DNA from: JASFHF01 sp050123375
GTDB taxonomy: Bacteria > Pseudomonadota > Gammaproteobacteria > UBA12402
Reading direction: 5' to 3'
Assembly (NCBI GenBank): GCA_050123375.1
Contig: JASFHF010000006.1
Location: forward strand, 3,585-67,584
Length of the DNA stretch: 64,000 nucleotides
Shown here piece by piece: positions 1 to 7,810 of this stretch. Numbering within the stretch: position 1 is the first letter of the stretch; every line of letters starts with the position of its first letter. Below the pieces are notes generated by a model, which saw only the letters and a list, made by a program, of their open reading frames with translations, was not told the DNA's origin and did not search any database. The position numbers and the translations under genes are program-made.

Positions 1-70
1 AAAATTATAGTAAATGATTATTTCTAGCTTTATGTTATTATTAAGAAAACTGATGTTTTGGAGAAATTAT

Positions 71-259
71 ATGGTGATTAGTGAAACTAAAGATCATATG
101 GTTATGTTGAAACCATATCTAGAAATTCCGTTGTGCGAAAGATGGTTATTTGATAATAAAAAAGCTATGGAAAGACTTAAACGAGGATTGAAACATGCAG
201 CTGATGGGCGTGTTGCAGAAAAAGGCAGCTTTGTTAAATTTGTTGATGATGCAGATTAA
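71..259 (+). CDS. small antitoxin-like protein (62 aa)
   Basis: A 62-residue ORF. The in-frame ATG at 71 is preferred over the upstream ATG at 14 because GGAG lies at 59-62 with normal spacing. The C-terminal half (FDNKKAMERLKRGLKHAADG, then GRVAEKGSFVKF) resembles the C-terminal region of small Phd/RelB-type antitoxins, in which a short helix is followed by a basic G(R/K)V..GSF segment. No DNA-binding domain is complete in this short product and no partner toxin is visible in the window, so it may be an orphan or truncated antitoxin. Its stop overlaps the rsmA start (TAATG), implying translational coupling. Family assignment is inference from local similarity only. Confidence 0.5.
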   Translation: MVISETKDHMVMLKPYLEIPLCERWLFDNKKAMERLKRGLKHAADGRVAEKGSFVKFVDDAD

Positions 260-1152
260 TGAGTAAAAGCGTATTTCACATACACCAACCGCGGAAGCGT
301 TTTGGGCAGAATTTTTTGCAGGATGAGGGGATAATTGCGCAGATTATTGCGGCAATTAATCCGCAAGAAAATGACTTGATGGTGGAAATTGGGCCGGGAT
401 TGGGTGCTTTGACTTGTGAATTGTTACCTAAGCTGCGAAAGTTGCATGTAATTGAATTTGATCGTGATTTGATTCCGCAGTTAAAGCAACATTGTGCGGA
501 TTTGGGTGAGTTAATTGTGCATCAGGCTGATGTTTTAGAATTTAATTTTTCGTCATTAATTACAACAGCCATGGATCCCGCGGTCAAGCCGCGGGATGAC
601 AGAATAAAAAATTCGCGGAATGACAAAATGAGAGATTTGCGGGATGACACGAAAGAAAAAAAATTACGCGCGGTTGGTAATTTGCCGTATAATATTTCTT
701 CGCCAATAATTTTTCATTTACTAAAATTTGCGCCGCTTATAAAAGATATGCATTTTATGCTGCAAAAAGAAGTTGTGGATCGTTTGAGTGCATCGGTTGG
801 TACTAAAGCGTATGGTCGTTTAACTGTGATGGTACAATATTTTTGTGAAGCCAGGAAATTATTTGATGTTTTGCCAGCTGCTTTTTATCCTAAACCAAAA
901 GTGACTTCGAGTTTTGTTAGATTAGTTTCATATGAAAAATTACCTGTACAGGCAAAAGATTTTACTAAGTTTGCTGAAATAGTTAAAATTGCTTTTAATC
1001 AGCGCCGCAAAACTTTGCGTAATGCATTAAAATCAATAATTACAGCGAAAGAGTTGGAGCGTTTAGGAGTTGATCCTAAATTACGTCCAGAACAGCTAAG
1101 TGTGACAGATTATGTTAGAATTAGTAATAATAATGGATATCGGGGAAAGTAA
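259..1152 (+). CDS. rsmA: 16S rRNA (adenine1518-N6/adenine1519-N6) dimethyltransferase RsmA/KsgA
   Basis: RsmA dimethylates two adjacent adenines in helix 45 of 16S rRNA during late 30S assembly, using SAM. Visible hallmarks are RKRFGQNFL near residues 12-20, the SAM-binding segment VEIGPGLGALT at 42-52 and the catalytic NLPYNIS motif at 141-147. At 297 aa it is about 25 longer than typical enzymes of about 270 aa. The excess is a charged segment at about residues 103-133 (PAVKPRDD, then NDKMRDLRDD), which is the translation of a CCGCGG palindromic repeat plus degenerate copies. It falls between the DVLEFNF strand and the NLPY motif, probably a surface loop, and the frame is intact. The start overlaps the preceding stop. 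Confidence 0.96.
   Translation: MSKSVFHIHQPRKRFGQNFLQDEGIIAQIIAAINPQENDLMVEIGPGLGALTCELLPKLRKLHVIEFDRDLIPQLKQHCADLGELIVHQADVLEFNFSSLITTAMDPAVKPRDDRIKNSRNDKMRDLRDDTKEKKLRAVGNLPYNISSPIIFHLLKFAPLIKDMHFMLQKEVVDRLSASVGTKAYGRLTVMVQYFCEARKLFDVLPAAFYPKPKVTSSFVRLVSYEKLPVQAKDFTKFAEIVKIAFNQRRKTLRNALKSIITAKELERLGVDPKLRPEQLSVTDYVRISNNNGYRGK
569..650. repeat. family B palindromic element inside rsmA
   Basis: The core at 575-597 is ATCCCGCGG-N5-CCGCGGGAT, followed by GAC. Degenerate echoes ending GCGGAATGAC and GCGGGATGAC follow at about 613-648. The same element occurs twice in ygfA (35664-35692 and 35714-35742). The insertion keeps the reading frame. Confidence 0.9.
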
Positions 1153-1156
1153 AAAT

Positions 1157-1258
1157 GGGGTCAAGGCTTGAATTTTATGTTTTGGCTTAGTGGATATAAG
1201 TCGAGACGTTGGGTTTTGGTGAGTTTAATTTAAAGTGTAAAATTCAAGCCTTGACCCC
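1157..1258. repeat. 21-bp inverted repeat with 60-nt loop (REP/MITE-like)
   Basis: The arm at 1157-1177 begins GGGGTCAAGGCTTGAATT and is matched perfectly by its reverse complement at 1238-1258. The structure fills the rsmA-apaH gap and ends 6 bases before the apaH ribosome-binding site (GGAG at 1264-1267). Arms of this GGGGTCAAGGCTTG type resemble palindromes mobilised by REP-associated transposases, but no transposase gene is present here. Confidence 0.8.
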
Positions 1259-1275
1259 GCTACGGAGTACGGATT

Positions 1276-2112
1276 ATGTCAACATATGCAATTGGTGATG
1301 TACAAGGTTGTTATGCAGAATTAATGCTGCTGCTTGAAAAAATAAAATTTAGCCCGGCTAAAGATCGATTATGGTTTGTGGGTGATTTGGTAAATCGTGG
1401 TCCGAAGTCATTGGAAGTTTTGCGTTTTATCAAAAATCTTGGGAATAAATGTGTTGTGGTTTTAGGTAATCATGATTTGCATTTGTTAGCAGTTGTATAT
1501 GGCAGTCAGCAATATAGTGATGAGGATACTTTTGTTGATGTGTTGGACGCAGATGATAAAGATGAATTGTTGCTTTGGCTGCGGTCACAAAAACTTTGTC
1601 ATTATGATGAAAAATTAAATTTTGTGATGACGCATGCGGGAATTCCGCCGCAGTGGGATTTGGCAACGACGCAGCAATGTGCGCAAGAAGTGGAACAAAT
1701 TTTGCAAAGTAATAAACATATAGAGTTTTTTGAGCATATGTATGGCAATCAGCCGAATTATTGGAATAACGATTTGTTAGGTTGGGATCGTTATCGTTAT
1801 ATTACTAATGCGCTTACCCGAATGCGTTATTGCGATAATGAAGGGCGGCTTAATTTGACGGAAAAGGGCCCGATTGATAATGCGCCTGCTGATTTGATTC
1901 CTTGGTTTGAGATGCTAAATCCAAAAAATAAAAATTTTAATATTGTTTTTGGTCATTGGGCAGCATTAATGGGCAGCGCAACAGAAGCTTATGTTGCAAA
2001 AAATATTTTTGCAATTGATACCGGATGTTGTTGGGGGCGGAAATTAACCGCACTGCAATTGGAAACACGGCAGTTGTATGGGGTCGCATCTTCACTTGTT
2101 AAATTAGAATAA
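1276..2112 (+). CDS. apaH: bis(5'-nucleosyl)-tetraphosphatase, symmetrical (ApaH)
   Basis: ApaH hydrolyses diadenosine tetraphosphate symmetrically to two ADP, removes Np4-type RNA caps and limits alarmone levels in stress. It belongs to the PPP-type metallophosphatase family. The metal-binding motifs are present in order: GDVQG at 7-11, GDLVNRGP at 36-43 and GNHD at 64-67, with H120 in MTHAGIP downstream. The length of 278 aa matches the family. The start has GGAG 8 bases upstream. The rsmA-apaH order is common in gammaproteobacteria, although apaG, which often lies between them, is absent and its place is taken by an inverted repeat. Confidence 0.96.
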   Translation: MSTYAIGDVQGCYAELMLLLEKIKFSPAKDRLWFVGDLVNRGPKSLEVLRFIKNLGNKCVVVLGNHDLHLLAVVYGSQQYSDEDTFVDVLDADDKDELLLWLRSQKLCHYDEKLNFVMTHAGIPPQWDLATTQQCAQEVEQILQSNKHIEFFEHMYGNQPNYWNNDLLGWDRYRYITNALTRMRYCDNEGRLNLTEKGPIDNAPADLIPWFEMLNPKNKNFNIVFGHWAALMGSATEAYVAKNIFAIDTGCCWGRKLTALQLETRQLYGVASSLVKLE

Positions 2113-2195
2113 GTAGACGGGACGGAGCTTCACTCATTAAAAGTTGTCGGGTCGCGAGCTTTACATGGTTACGAGGTAATAGCTAAATTCTTTGA

Positions 2196-2262
2196 GGGTC
2201 GGAGCTTTACATGATTACAAAGCAACAAGCAAGGCCTTGTAATTATGTAAAGCTCGCGACCC
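2196..2262. repeat. family A palindromic repeat, single copy
   Basis: This 67-bp element runs from GGGTC to GACCC, with arms GGAGCTTTACAT/ATGTAAAGCTC and inner arms around GATTACAA/TTGTAATT. It sits between the converging ends of apaH and rho. Fragments of further copies (GGGACGGAGCTTCACTCATT, and GGGTCGCGAGCTTTACATGG) precede it at about 2119-2180. It may double as a terminator, but no T-tract follows. Confidence 0.88.
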
Positions 2263-2271
2263 AACAACCTT

Positions 2272-3630
2272 TTAAGATCTTTTCATCGCTTCGAAAAATT
2301 CATTATTGGTTTTGGTGGTGCGCAGACGGTCATATAAAAATTCAATTGCGGCTAATTCGTCCATTGGTTGTAATAATTTACGCAAGATCCACATTTTTTG
2401 TAGTTCATCAGCGCTAACCAAAAGTTCTTCACGACGCGTGCCGGAGCGGTTAATGTTAATTGCAGGAAATACGCGTTTTTCCGCGATACGTCGATCCAAA
2501 TGGATTTCCATATTACCAGTACCTTTAAATTCTTCGTAGATAACTTCATCCATTTTGGAGCCGGTATCGATTAATGCTGTAGCTAAGATGGTTAAGCTTC
2601 CGCCTTCTTCAATGTTACGTGCAGCACCAAAGAAACGTTTAGGACGATGCAGCGCATTTGCATCCACACCACCAGTTAGAACTTTACCGGAAACTGGTAC
2701 TACAGTGTTATACGCACGTGCTAAACGGGTAATTGAGTCTAACAAAATTACCACATCGTGTTTGTGTTCCACTAGACGTTTAGCTTTTTCAATAACCATT
2801 TCTGCAACTTGTACGTGGCGAGTTGCTGGTTCGTCAAAAGTACTGGCGATTACTTCACCTTTAACTGAACGATCCATTTCGGTAACTTCTTCAGGACGCT
2901 CGTCGATTAATAACACCATTAAATGACATTCTGGATGATTGCTTTCGATGGAATGAGCAATATTTTGCAGCATCATGGTTTTACCAGCTTTTGGCGGTGA
3001 AACGATTAAGCCACGTTGTCCTTTTCCAAAAGGGGCAACTAGATCAATGATTCTGGCTGTGATATCTGCAGTGCTGCCATTGCCTCGCTGCATTAGTAAG
3101 CGTTCATTGGCGAATAGTGGAGTGAGGTTTTCAAATAGAATTTTATTCTTGGCGCTATCTGGATCATCATAATTAATTTTATCAACTTTTAATGTGGCAA
3201 AATAACGTTCTGCTTCTTTCGGTGGACGAATTTGTCCGGAAATTGTATCGCCAGTACGTAAGTTGAAGCGGCGAATTTGACTAGGTGATACGTAAATATC
3301 ATCAGGACCAGGTAAATAAGAACCTTCGGCAGAACGCAGAAAACCAAAGCCGTCAGGTAGAATTTCTAAAACTCCTTCGCCATAAATAGCTTCGCCATTT
3401 AGTGCGTGTGCTTTTAGGATTGAAAAAATTAAATCCTGCTTGCGCTGACGCACATTTTCTAAGCCAATTTTGTTGGCCATTTCAGTTAATTCCGCAGGAG
3501 ATTTATGTTTCAGCTCTTGTAAGTGAAAAGTTTCCTTTTTTTTGTCAGTGGGTATTTTAGCGGTTTTTACTTTAGGACGTGTTACAGCTGTTTTAGCTGT
3601 GGGTTTATTAGTAGTTTTATCTTCTGGCAT
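2272..3630 (-). CDS. rho: transcription termination factor Rho
   Basis: Rho is a hexameric RNA-dependent ATPase/helicase that terminates transcription. The protein has a Lys/Thr-rich N-terminal extension (about residues 1-35), then the Rho N-terminal helix bundle, the cold-shock-like RNA-binding domain (LPDGFGFLRS near 91-100, DDIYVSPSQIRRF near 110-122) and the RecA-type motor with Walker A SPPKAGKT at 211-218 and LLIDERPEEV downstream. The length of 452 aa exceeds the usual 420 because of the basic extension. Rho lies downstream of trxA on the same strand; the trxA-rho order is common in gammaproteobacteria. Confidence 0.98.
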   Translation of the reverse strand: MPEDKTTNKPTAKTAVTRPKVKTAKIPTDKKKETFHLQELKHKSPAELTEMANKIGLENVRQRKQDLIFSILKAHALNGEAIYGEGVLEILPDGFGFLRSAEGSYLPGPDDIYVSPSQIRRFNLRTGDTISGQIRPPKEAERYFATLKVDKINYDDPDSAKNKILFENLTPLFANERLLMQRGNGSTADITARIIDLVAPFGKGQRGLIVSPPKAGKTMMLQNIAHSIESNHPECHLMVLLIDERPEEVTEMDRSVKGEVIASTFDEPATRHVQVAEMVIEKAKRLVEHKHDVVILLDSITRLARAYNTVVPVSGKVLTGGVDANALHRPKRFFGAARNIEEGGSLTILATALIDTGSKMDEVIYEEFKGTGNMEIHLDRRIAEKRVFPAININRSGTRREELLVSADELQKMWILRKLLQPMDELAAIEFLYDRLRTTKTNNEFFEAMKRS

Positions 3631-3830
3631 ATATTTATGACTCTTATGTTAATTAAAAAACAGAAAAACAAATCGGTAATTCTAATTCAATTAAGATTTA
3701 CTTTTAAAGGTACACGCGATAGCGCGCATCATTATAATAGCATTAAATTTCAAAAAATCAAAGTAATTATTCAGTTTTTTTCCCAGGAACGCTCGTAAGC
3801 CTCAAGATTGACACGCTGAATAAATACAAA

Positions 3831-4157
3831 TCAAATATTACTATCCAAAAAAGCAGTTAATTGTGTTTTAGATAGCATTCCGACTTTTGAGGCAACAATC
3901 TCACCGTTTTTTAGTAAAATAAGTGTTGGAATTCCTCTTACGCTATATTTTTTTGCAAGATCAGCGTCTTCATCAACGTCTACTTTAACAAATTTCACTT
4001 TTTCGTTATATTCATTTGCAACTTCATCTAATACAGGGGATAGCATTCGACAGGGGCCGCACCATTCTGCCCAAAAATCGATTAATACAGGAATATTTGC
4101 TTGCAGTACTTCCGTGTCAAAATTAGCTTGACTGACAGCCATAACATTTTTATTCAT
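3831..4157 (-). CDS. trxA: thioredoxin TrxA
   Basis: This small cytoplasmic thiol-disulfide reductant has the canonical active site WCGPC at residues 32-36, the cis-proline region RGIPTL near 74-79 and a length (108 aa) typical of the family. The start is preceded on the minus strand by GAGG with about 8 bases spacing. It lies upstream of rho on the same strand with a 200-base gap. A TATAAT hexamer on the minus strand around 4194-4199 is a plausible -10 element, but no convincing -35 was seen. Confidence 0.98.
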   Translation of the reverse strand: MNKNVMAVSQANFDTEVLQANIPVLIDFWAEWCGPCRMLSPVLDEVANEYNEKVKFVKVDVDEDADLAKKYSVRGIPTLILLKNGEIVASKVGMLSKTQLTAFLDSNI

Positions 4158-4276
4158 AATTTTACCTCGATACTAAATATATAAGGGATAGTGAATTATA
4201 ACAATCGGTGAACCATCACCATTATTATTTCAATTGAGTGTTAGGAATGCAAGGACTTTTTGATTTTTATCACAAA

Positions 4277-4301
4277 GACTTTCGCATAAAGTGCGGAAGT
4301 C
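4277..4301. promoter_or_regulatory. short hairpin in the trxA / sugar-transporter divergent region
   Basis: GACTTTCGCA at 4277-4286 pairs with TGCGGAAGTC at 4292-4301 (one G-T pair) around a 5-base loop. It lies between the divergent trxA and transporter genes and is not followed by a T-tract. It could be an operator or a 5'-leader structure; the function is unknown. Confidence 0.35.
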
Positions 4302-4439
4302 ATGCTTCAATATAGCAATTTTGTTCTTATTTTTATCAATTTATGTAAAAAATCATAAAATGCATATTGAAATGCTGGAGCATTGTGGGTAATCGGCATA
4401 TAATTTTCTTCCCAAATGATAAATTATAGCGAGGGTTTT

Positions 4440-5471
4440 ATGCACATCATATTAGCATTGATCTTTATTTTAGTGGCAGGGATTATTAATGGATCATTCG
4501 CGCTGCCGACTAAGCATGTTACTAATTGGAATTTTGAAAATATCTGGCTGCATTATGCAGTTTGGGCATTTATATTATTGCCTTGGATTACCATTTTTAT
4601 TTTAACGCCGAATGTGATGCAGATTTATGCAGCAACGCCGTGGGAATATATTTTAATCATGATTATTGGCGGAGTTTTATTTGGTGCAGGTCAAATTGGT
4701 TTTGCATTTGCGATGAGTATGATTGGTATTGGAATTACATTTGTGATTTGTATTGGATTAAGTATTGGTTTAGGTTTTTTGTTGCCTTTGGTTATTCAGC
4801 ATAGTGATCAGGTTTTTACCCCCTTTGGTATTTTAACAATTTGCGGCGCTGTTTTAGCAATAATTGGTTTATGTGTTGCAACTTATGCAGGGGAGTTACA
4901 TCACCGTAATAAATATGCAGCAGAACAAGCCGAAACATTTCATGTACGGAAGTTTTATTATTTTGGTGTTTTATTAGCAGTTATTGCTGGATTATTTTCA
5001 GCAGGACAAAATTTTTCATTTTCGTTGACATCGCATATGCAGCAAATTGCGTTAAATATGGGAGCTTCGGCTTTAGGAGCATCAGTTATTATGTGGCCGG
5101 GATTTTTATTGTTTAGTTTTATGCCGTATGCTGGATACATGTTGTATTTGCATTGTAGAAATAGCTCCTTTCAAAATTATTTGCGAAAAAATACCGGTAA
5201 ATATTATTTCTTTGCAATTATTATGGGATTATGCTGGTTTGGTTCGTTAATTTTTTATAGCCGTGCATCGCAGCTTATTGGTTTTTTAGGTCCAGTGGTT
5301 GGTTGGCCGATGTTTATGGTTTTAGTTATTTTAACTTCAAATTTCATTGGTTGGCGGCATCATGAATGGGAAGATTGTTTACCAAAAATCAGAAACATTT
5401 TATGGGTCGGATTGTCATTATTGATAATTTCAGTAGTGCTTTTAGGATATACATCAACTTTGCATCCGTAA
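4440..5471 (+). CDS. RhaT/GRP-type sugar:proton symporter
   Basis: This polytopic inner-membrane protein of 343 aa has about ten hydrophobic segments. The N-terminus (GIINGSFALPTKHVTNWNFE) and the repeated Gly-rich helices (GIGITFVICIGLSIGLGF) match the L-rhamnose-proton symporter/GRP carbohydrate transporter group of the DMT superfamily. The ATG at 4440 is chosen because GAGG at 4431-4434 precedes it; an in-frame ATG at 4416 has no ribosome-binding site. It is followed 38 bases later by a ROK sugar kinase and then a phosphomannose isomerase, so the substrate is more likely mannose, fructose or another hexose than rhamnose. The substrate is inferred from neighbours only. Confidence 0.8.
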   Translation: MHIILALIFILVAGIINGSFALPTKHVTNWNFENIWLHYAVWAFILLPWITIFILTPNVMQIYAATPWEYILIMIIGGVLFGAGQIGFAFAMSMIGIGITFVICIGLSIGLGFLLPLVIQHSDQVFTPFGILTICGAVLAIIGLCVATYAGELHHRNKYAAEQAETFHVRKFYYFGVLLAVIAGLFSAGQNFSFSLTSHMQQIALNMGASALGASVIMWPGFLLFSFMPYAGYMLYLHCRNSSFQNYLRKNTGKYYFFAIIMGLCWFGSLIFYSRASQLIGFLGPVVGWPMFMVLVILTSNFIGWRHHEWEDCLPKIRNILWVGLSLLIISVVLLGYTSTLHP

Positions 5472-5509
5472 TTAAAGAGTTTATTTAATAAGTTTTGGAG
5501 GGCGATAAA

Positions 5510-6427
5510 ATGGTAGAGTTATTTGGTGGTATTGAAGCTGGTGGAACAAAATTTATTTGTGCGGTAGGAACTGCTTCGGGGAAGATTGACAAGAGAGTTT
5601 CAATTCCTACGGCTACACCTGAAGAGACTATTCCGCAGGTGATTAAATATTTCAAAGATATTCATTTTAATACTCCATTATCAGCGATTGGTATAGCTTC
5701 ATTTGGTCCGGTTGATCCTGATCCGGTATCGCCTCATTTTGGATATATTACTTCAACGCCTAAGTTGGCTTGGACAAATTACAACATTCTTGGGGCAATT
5801 AAAGATGCTTTTGGTATGCCGGTTGGTTTTGATACGGATGTTAATGGGGCAGCTCTAGGTGAATATCGCTGGGGTGAAGCACAAGGTTTGGATACTTTCA
5901 TTTATATGACAGTTGGCACTGGAATTGGTGCTGGCGGTATGGTTAGCAGCAAAATGATTCATGGGTTGATTCATCCTGAGATGGGTCATATGTTTATTCC
6001 TCATGATAAAACACGTGATCCGTTTGAAGGTGTTTGCCCGTTTCATGGTGATTGTCTTGAAGGTTTGGCTACTGGTCCTTCAATGATGAAACGTTGGAAT
6101 GTAAAGGAGGCTTTGGATTTGCCTGCTGATCATGAAGGATGGGATTTAGAAGCTGATTATTTAGCGTATGCTTTAGCGAATTGTGTTTTGGTATTATCAC
6201 CACAAAAAATTATTATTGGCGGTGGAGTGATGAAGCAGCCGGGGCTTTTATCTAAGATACGTCCAAAAGTAGTTACTTTGTTGAACGGTTACATTAACCA
6301 TTCCGCGATTCTAGAAGGTATTGAGCAATATATTGTGTTACCTGGCTTAGGAGGTGATGCAGGTATTTGTGGGGCAATTGCGCTGGCTGAGAAGGAATTT
6401 AAAGATAATTTGATCGCATCGTCATGA
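5510..6427 (+). CDS. ROK-family sugar kinase (fructokinase/mannokinase-like)
   Basis: This cytoplasmic ATP-dependent hexokinase of the ROK family has 305 aa from the ATG at 5510, which GGAGGG at 5497-5502 supports over the upstream ATG at 5495. Visible motifs are the phosphate loop GIEAGGTKF at 7-15, catalytic Asp in FDTDVNGAALGE (about 107-118), MTVGTGIGAGG at 133-143 and the zinc-binding ROK signature with H160, C176, H179 and C182 (CPFHGDC). Members with EAGGTK and this zinc motif are usually fructokinases that also accept mannose. It lies between a sugar symporter and a type II phosphomannose isomerase, so phosphorylation of incoming mannose or fructose is the likely role. Confidence 0.88.
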   Translation: MVELFGGIEAGGTKFICAVGTASGKIDKRVSIPTATPEETIPQVIKYFKDIHFNTPLSAIGIASFGPVDPDPVSPHFGYITSTPKLAWTNYNILGAIKDAFGMPVGFDTDVNGAALGEYRWGEAQGLDTFIYMTVGTGIGAGGMVSSKMIHGLIHPEMGHMFIPHDKTRDPFEGVCPFHGDCLEGLATGPSMMKRWNVKEALDLPADHEGWDLEADYLAYALANCVLVLSPQKIIIGGGVMKQPGLLSKIRPKVVTLLNGYINHSAILEGIEQYIVLPGLGGDAGICGAIALAEKEFKDNLIASS

Positions 6428-6452
6428 TCTCAATAAACAATGGAGAGTTAAT

Positions 6453-6821
6453 ATGAGCACACAGGCTTTAAATGAGATCGGTAAGGTTTATGAACGTCCT
6501 TGGGGAACCTATAAAACTTTGGATATTGGTGATGGATATCAGGTTAAAATCATTGAGGTCAAACCAGGAGGCCGTTTATCATTGCAAAAGCATTTTAAGC
6601 GTGCTGAACATTGGGTGGTAATCAAAGGTACACCAACAATAACTGTGGGTGACAAAACCGAACAACTCGTTGTAAATCAAGGGGTTTTTATTCCGGTTAC
6701 GACCATTCATCGTTTGGAGAATTTTACCGATCAACCTGCTGCTATCATTGAAGTTCAAGTCGGTTCATATCTGGGTGAGGATGATATTGAGCGTCTTGAT
6801 GATATTTATAGTAGAAAATAG
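6453..6821 (+). CDS. cupin-type (type II) mannose-6-phosphate isomerase
   Basis: This 122-aa single-domain cupin matches the isomerase domain found at the C-terminus of ManC/AlgA fusions, here without the guanylyltransferase domain. RPWGTYKTL near 15-23 and the metal-binding KHFKRAEHW near 46-54 followed by IPVTTIHRLEN (about 80-90) are typical. It would interconvert mannose-6-phosphate and fructose-6-phosphate. GGAGAG lies 6 bases before the ATG. It closes a three-gene transporter-kinase-isomerase unit with gaps of 38 and 25 bases, very likely one operon. An alternative role is to supply mannose-6-phosphate for GDP-mannose synthesis. Confidence 0.88.
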   Translation: MSTQALNEIGKVYERPWGTYKTLDIGDGYQVKIIEVKPGGRLSLQKHFKRAEHWVVIKGTPTITVGDKTEQLVVNQGVFIPVTTIHRLENFTDQPAAIIEVQVGSYLGEDDIERLDDIYSRK

Positions 6822-6960
6822 TCTTTAATAATCAAGATGTTACAAATGGGTAGCGTCCCGTCCAAATCCATGCAAGTTTTCTGCTAATTTCGTATGCGTT
6901 AGATAATTAAATGGGCTATACTTAGTTCGTATAGTTCCATGCAGAAAAGAGAGCTGTTTT

Positions 6961-7794
6961 ATGGTAGAAAATAATGAAATGCAAGGGTTAGAGCTAAAAG
7001 AAGTCATTCCATCCGTCGCTGTTAATGAAGGATCAGAAGTTACAGCCATTGATTTGAATGATTATATCAATAATCCAACAGGTGAAGCGCTGCGGTTTAC
7101 TGTTGAGCTGGTTGGTGGGGGTTCTTTGCCGGCTGGGATTAATTTTAGCGCTGATGGGATTTTAAGCGGTATTCCTCAAGCAGGTACTGCAAGACCTTTA
7201 CCTTATGAGATTACTATAGTTGCTTTTAATCCTAAAGTTGCTCCTTTAGTAATGCATTTTAAACTTACAATTTATGCAGCAGCAGGAAAAATAGATTACA
7301 ACGATTTTAAAAATTATTGGCAAAATTTTGCGGAAGGGTTGGCTCTTCCGGATATAGAACAATTATTAACTCGCGAAATAACCCCTTTAGATATTTATTA
7401 TATGCTGGGGCGTTTCGCTACTTTGATTATTTGGAATGCGGATGATTTAACTTCGGCAACTAAAGGTGTGGTAATTGACATTCCGCAAGCAAGCAAATTA
7501 TTTAAAGTTTATGATTTTAGTAGTGCGATCGTTACTTCGCCTAGTGATTTGTATGATCCTAATCGTGGGTTGAAAGATGCAATTCAGACTGCTAAAGCAA
7601 TGATTCGTGAAATTAAGCGGCGCAATTGGAATATTGAGTTAGCAGGTTATGACAAAATGGTGACAGCTGCCTGGGTTGAAGTACAGCATCTTAACAAAGC
7701 AACACCAGGCAATCCGATTAAAGTATATAATTATGAGCCGTCTTTGTTTGATACGGAAGTTTTGGCATTGAGTTCACCGCAGCAACAGATTTAA
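6961..7794 (+). CDS. Ig-like (He_PIG-type) domain protein, unknown function
   Basis: This 277-aa protein has no signal peptide visible. Residues about 15-105 form a putative Ig fold of the He_PIG/cadherin-like kind: SVAVNEGSEVTAIDLNDYI, the hallmark LPAGINFSADGILSGIP near 56-72, and terminal strand VMHFKLTIYAAAG. The remainder (about 110-277) is unfamiliar, probably helical, with DIYYMLGRFATLIIWN and a C-terminal LFDTEVLALSS. A TATACT hexamer about 50 bases upstream could be a -10 box. The next gene starts 16 bases downstream, so the two are probably co-transcribed. Ig-like domains of this type are usually extracellular binding modules, so export by a non-Sec route is possible but not shown. 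Confidence 0.7.
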   Translation: MVENNEMQGLELKEVIPSVAVNEGSEVTAIDLNDYINNPTGEALRFTVELVGGGSLPAGINFSADGILSGIPQAGTARPLPYEITIVAFNPKVAPLVMHFKLTIYAAAGKIDYNDFKNYWQNFAEGLALPDIEQLLTREITPLDIYYMLGRFATLIIWNADDLTSATKGVVIDIPQASKLFKVYDFSSAIVTSPSDLYDPNRGLKDAIQTAKAMIREIKRRNWNIELAGYDKMVTAAWVEVQHLNKATPGNPIKVYNYEPSLFDTEVLALSSPQQQI

Positions 7795-7810
7795 TTAACG
7801 AGGTAATATT

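Noticed and set aside
2196..2262. Family A hairpin as a simple intrinsic terminator
   Set aside because: No T-tract follows, copies also occur upstream of genes and in nested form, and arm sequences are conserved beyond what termination needs.
2306..3172. Plus-strand frames opposite rho (for example 2555-2926)
   Set aside because: They lie entirely within the strongly conserved rho gene on the other strand and have no recognisable product.
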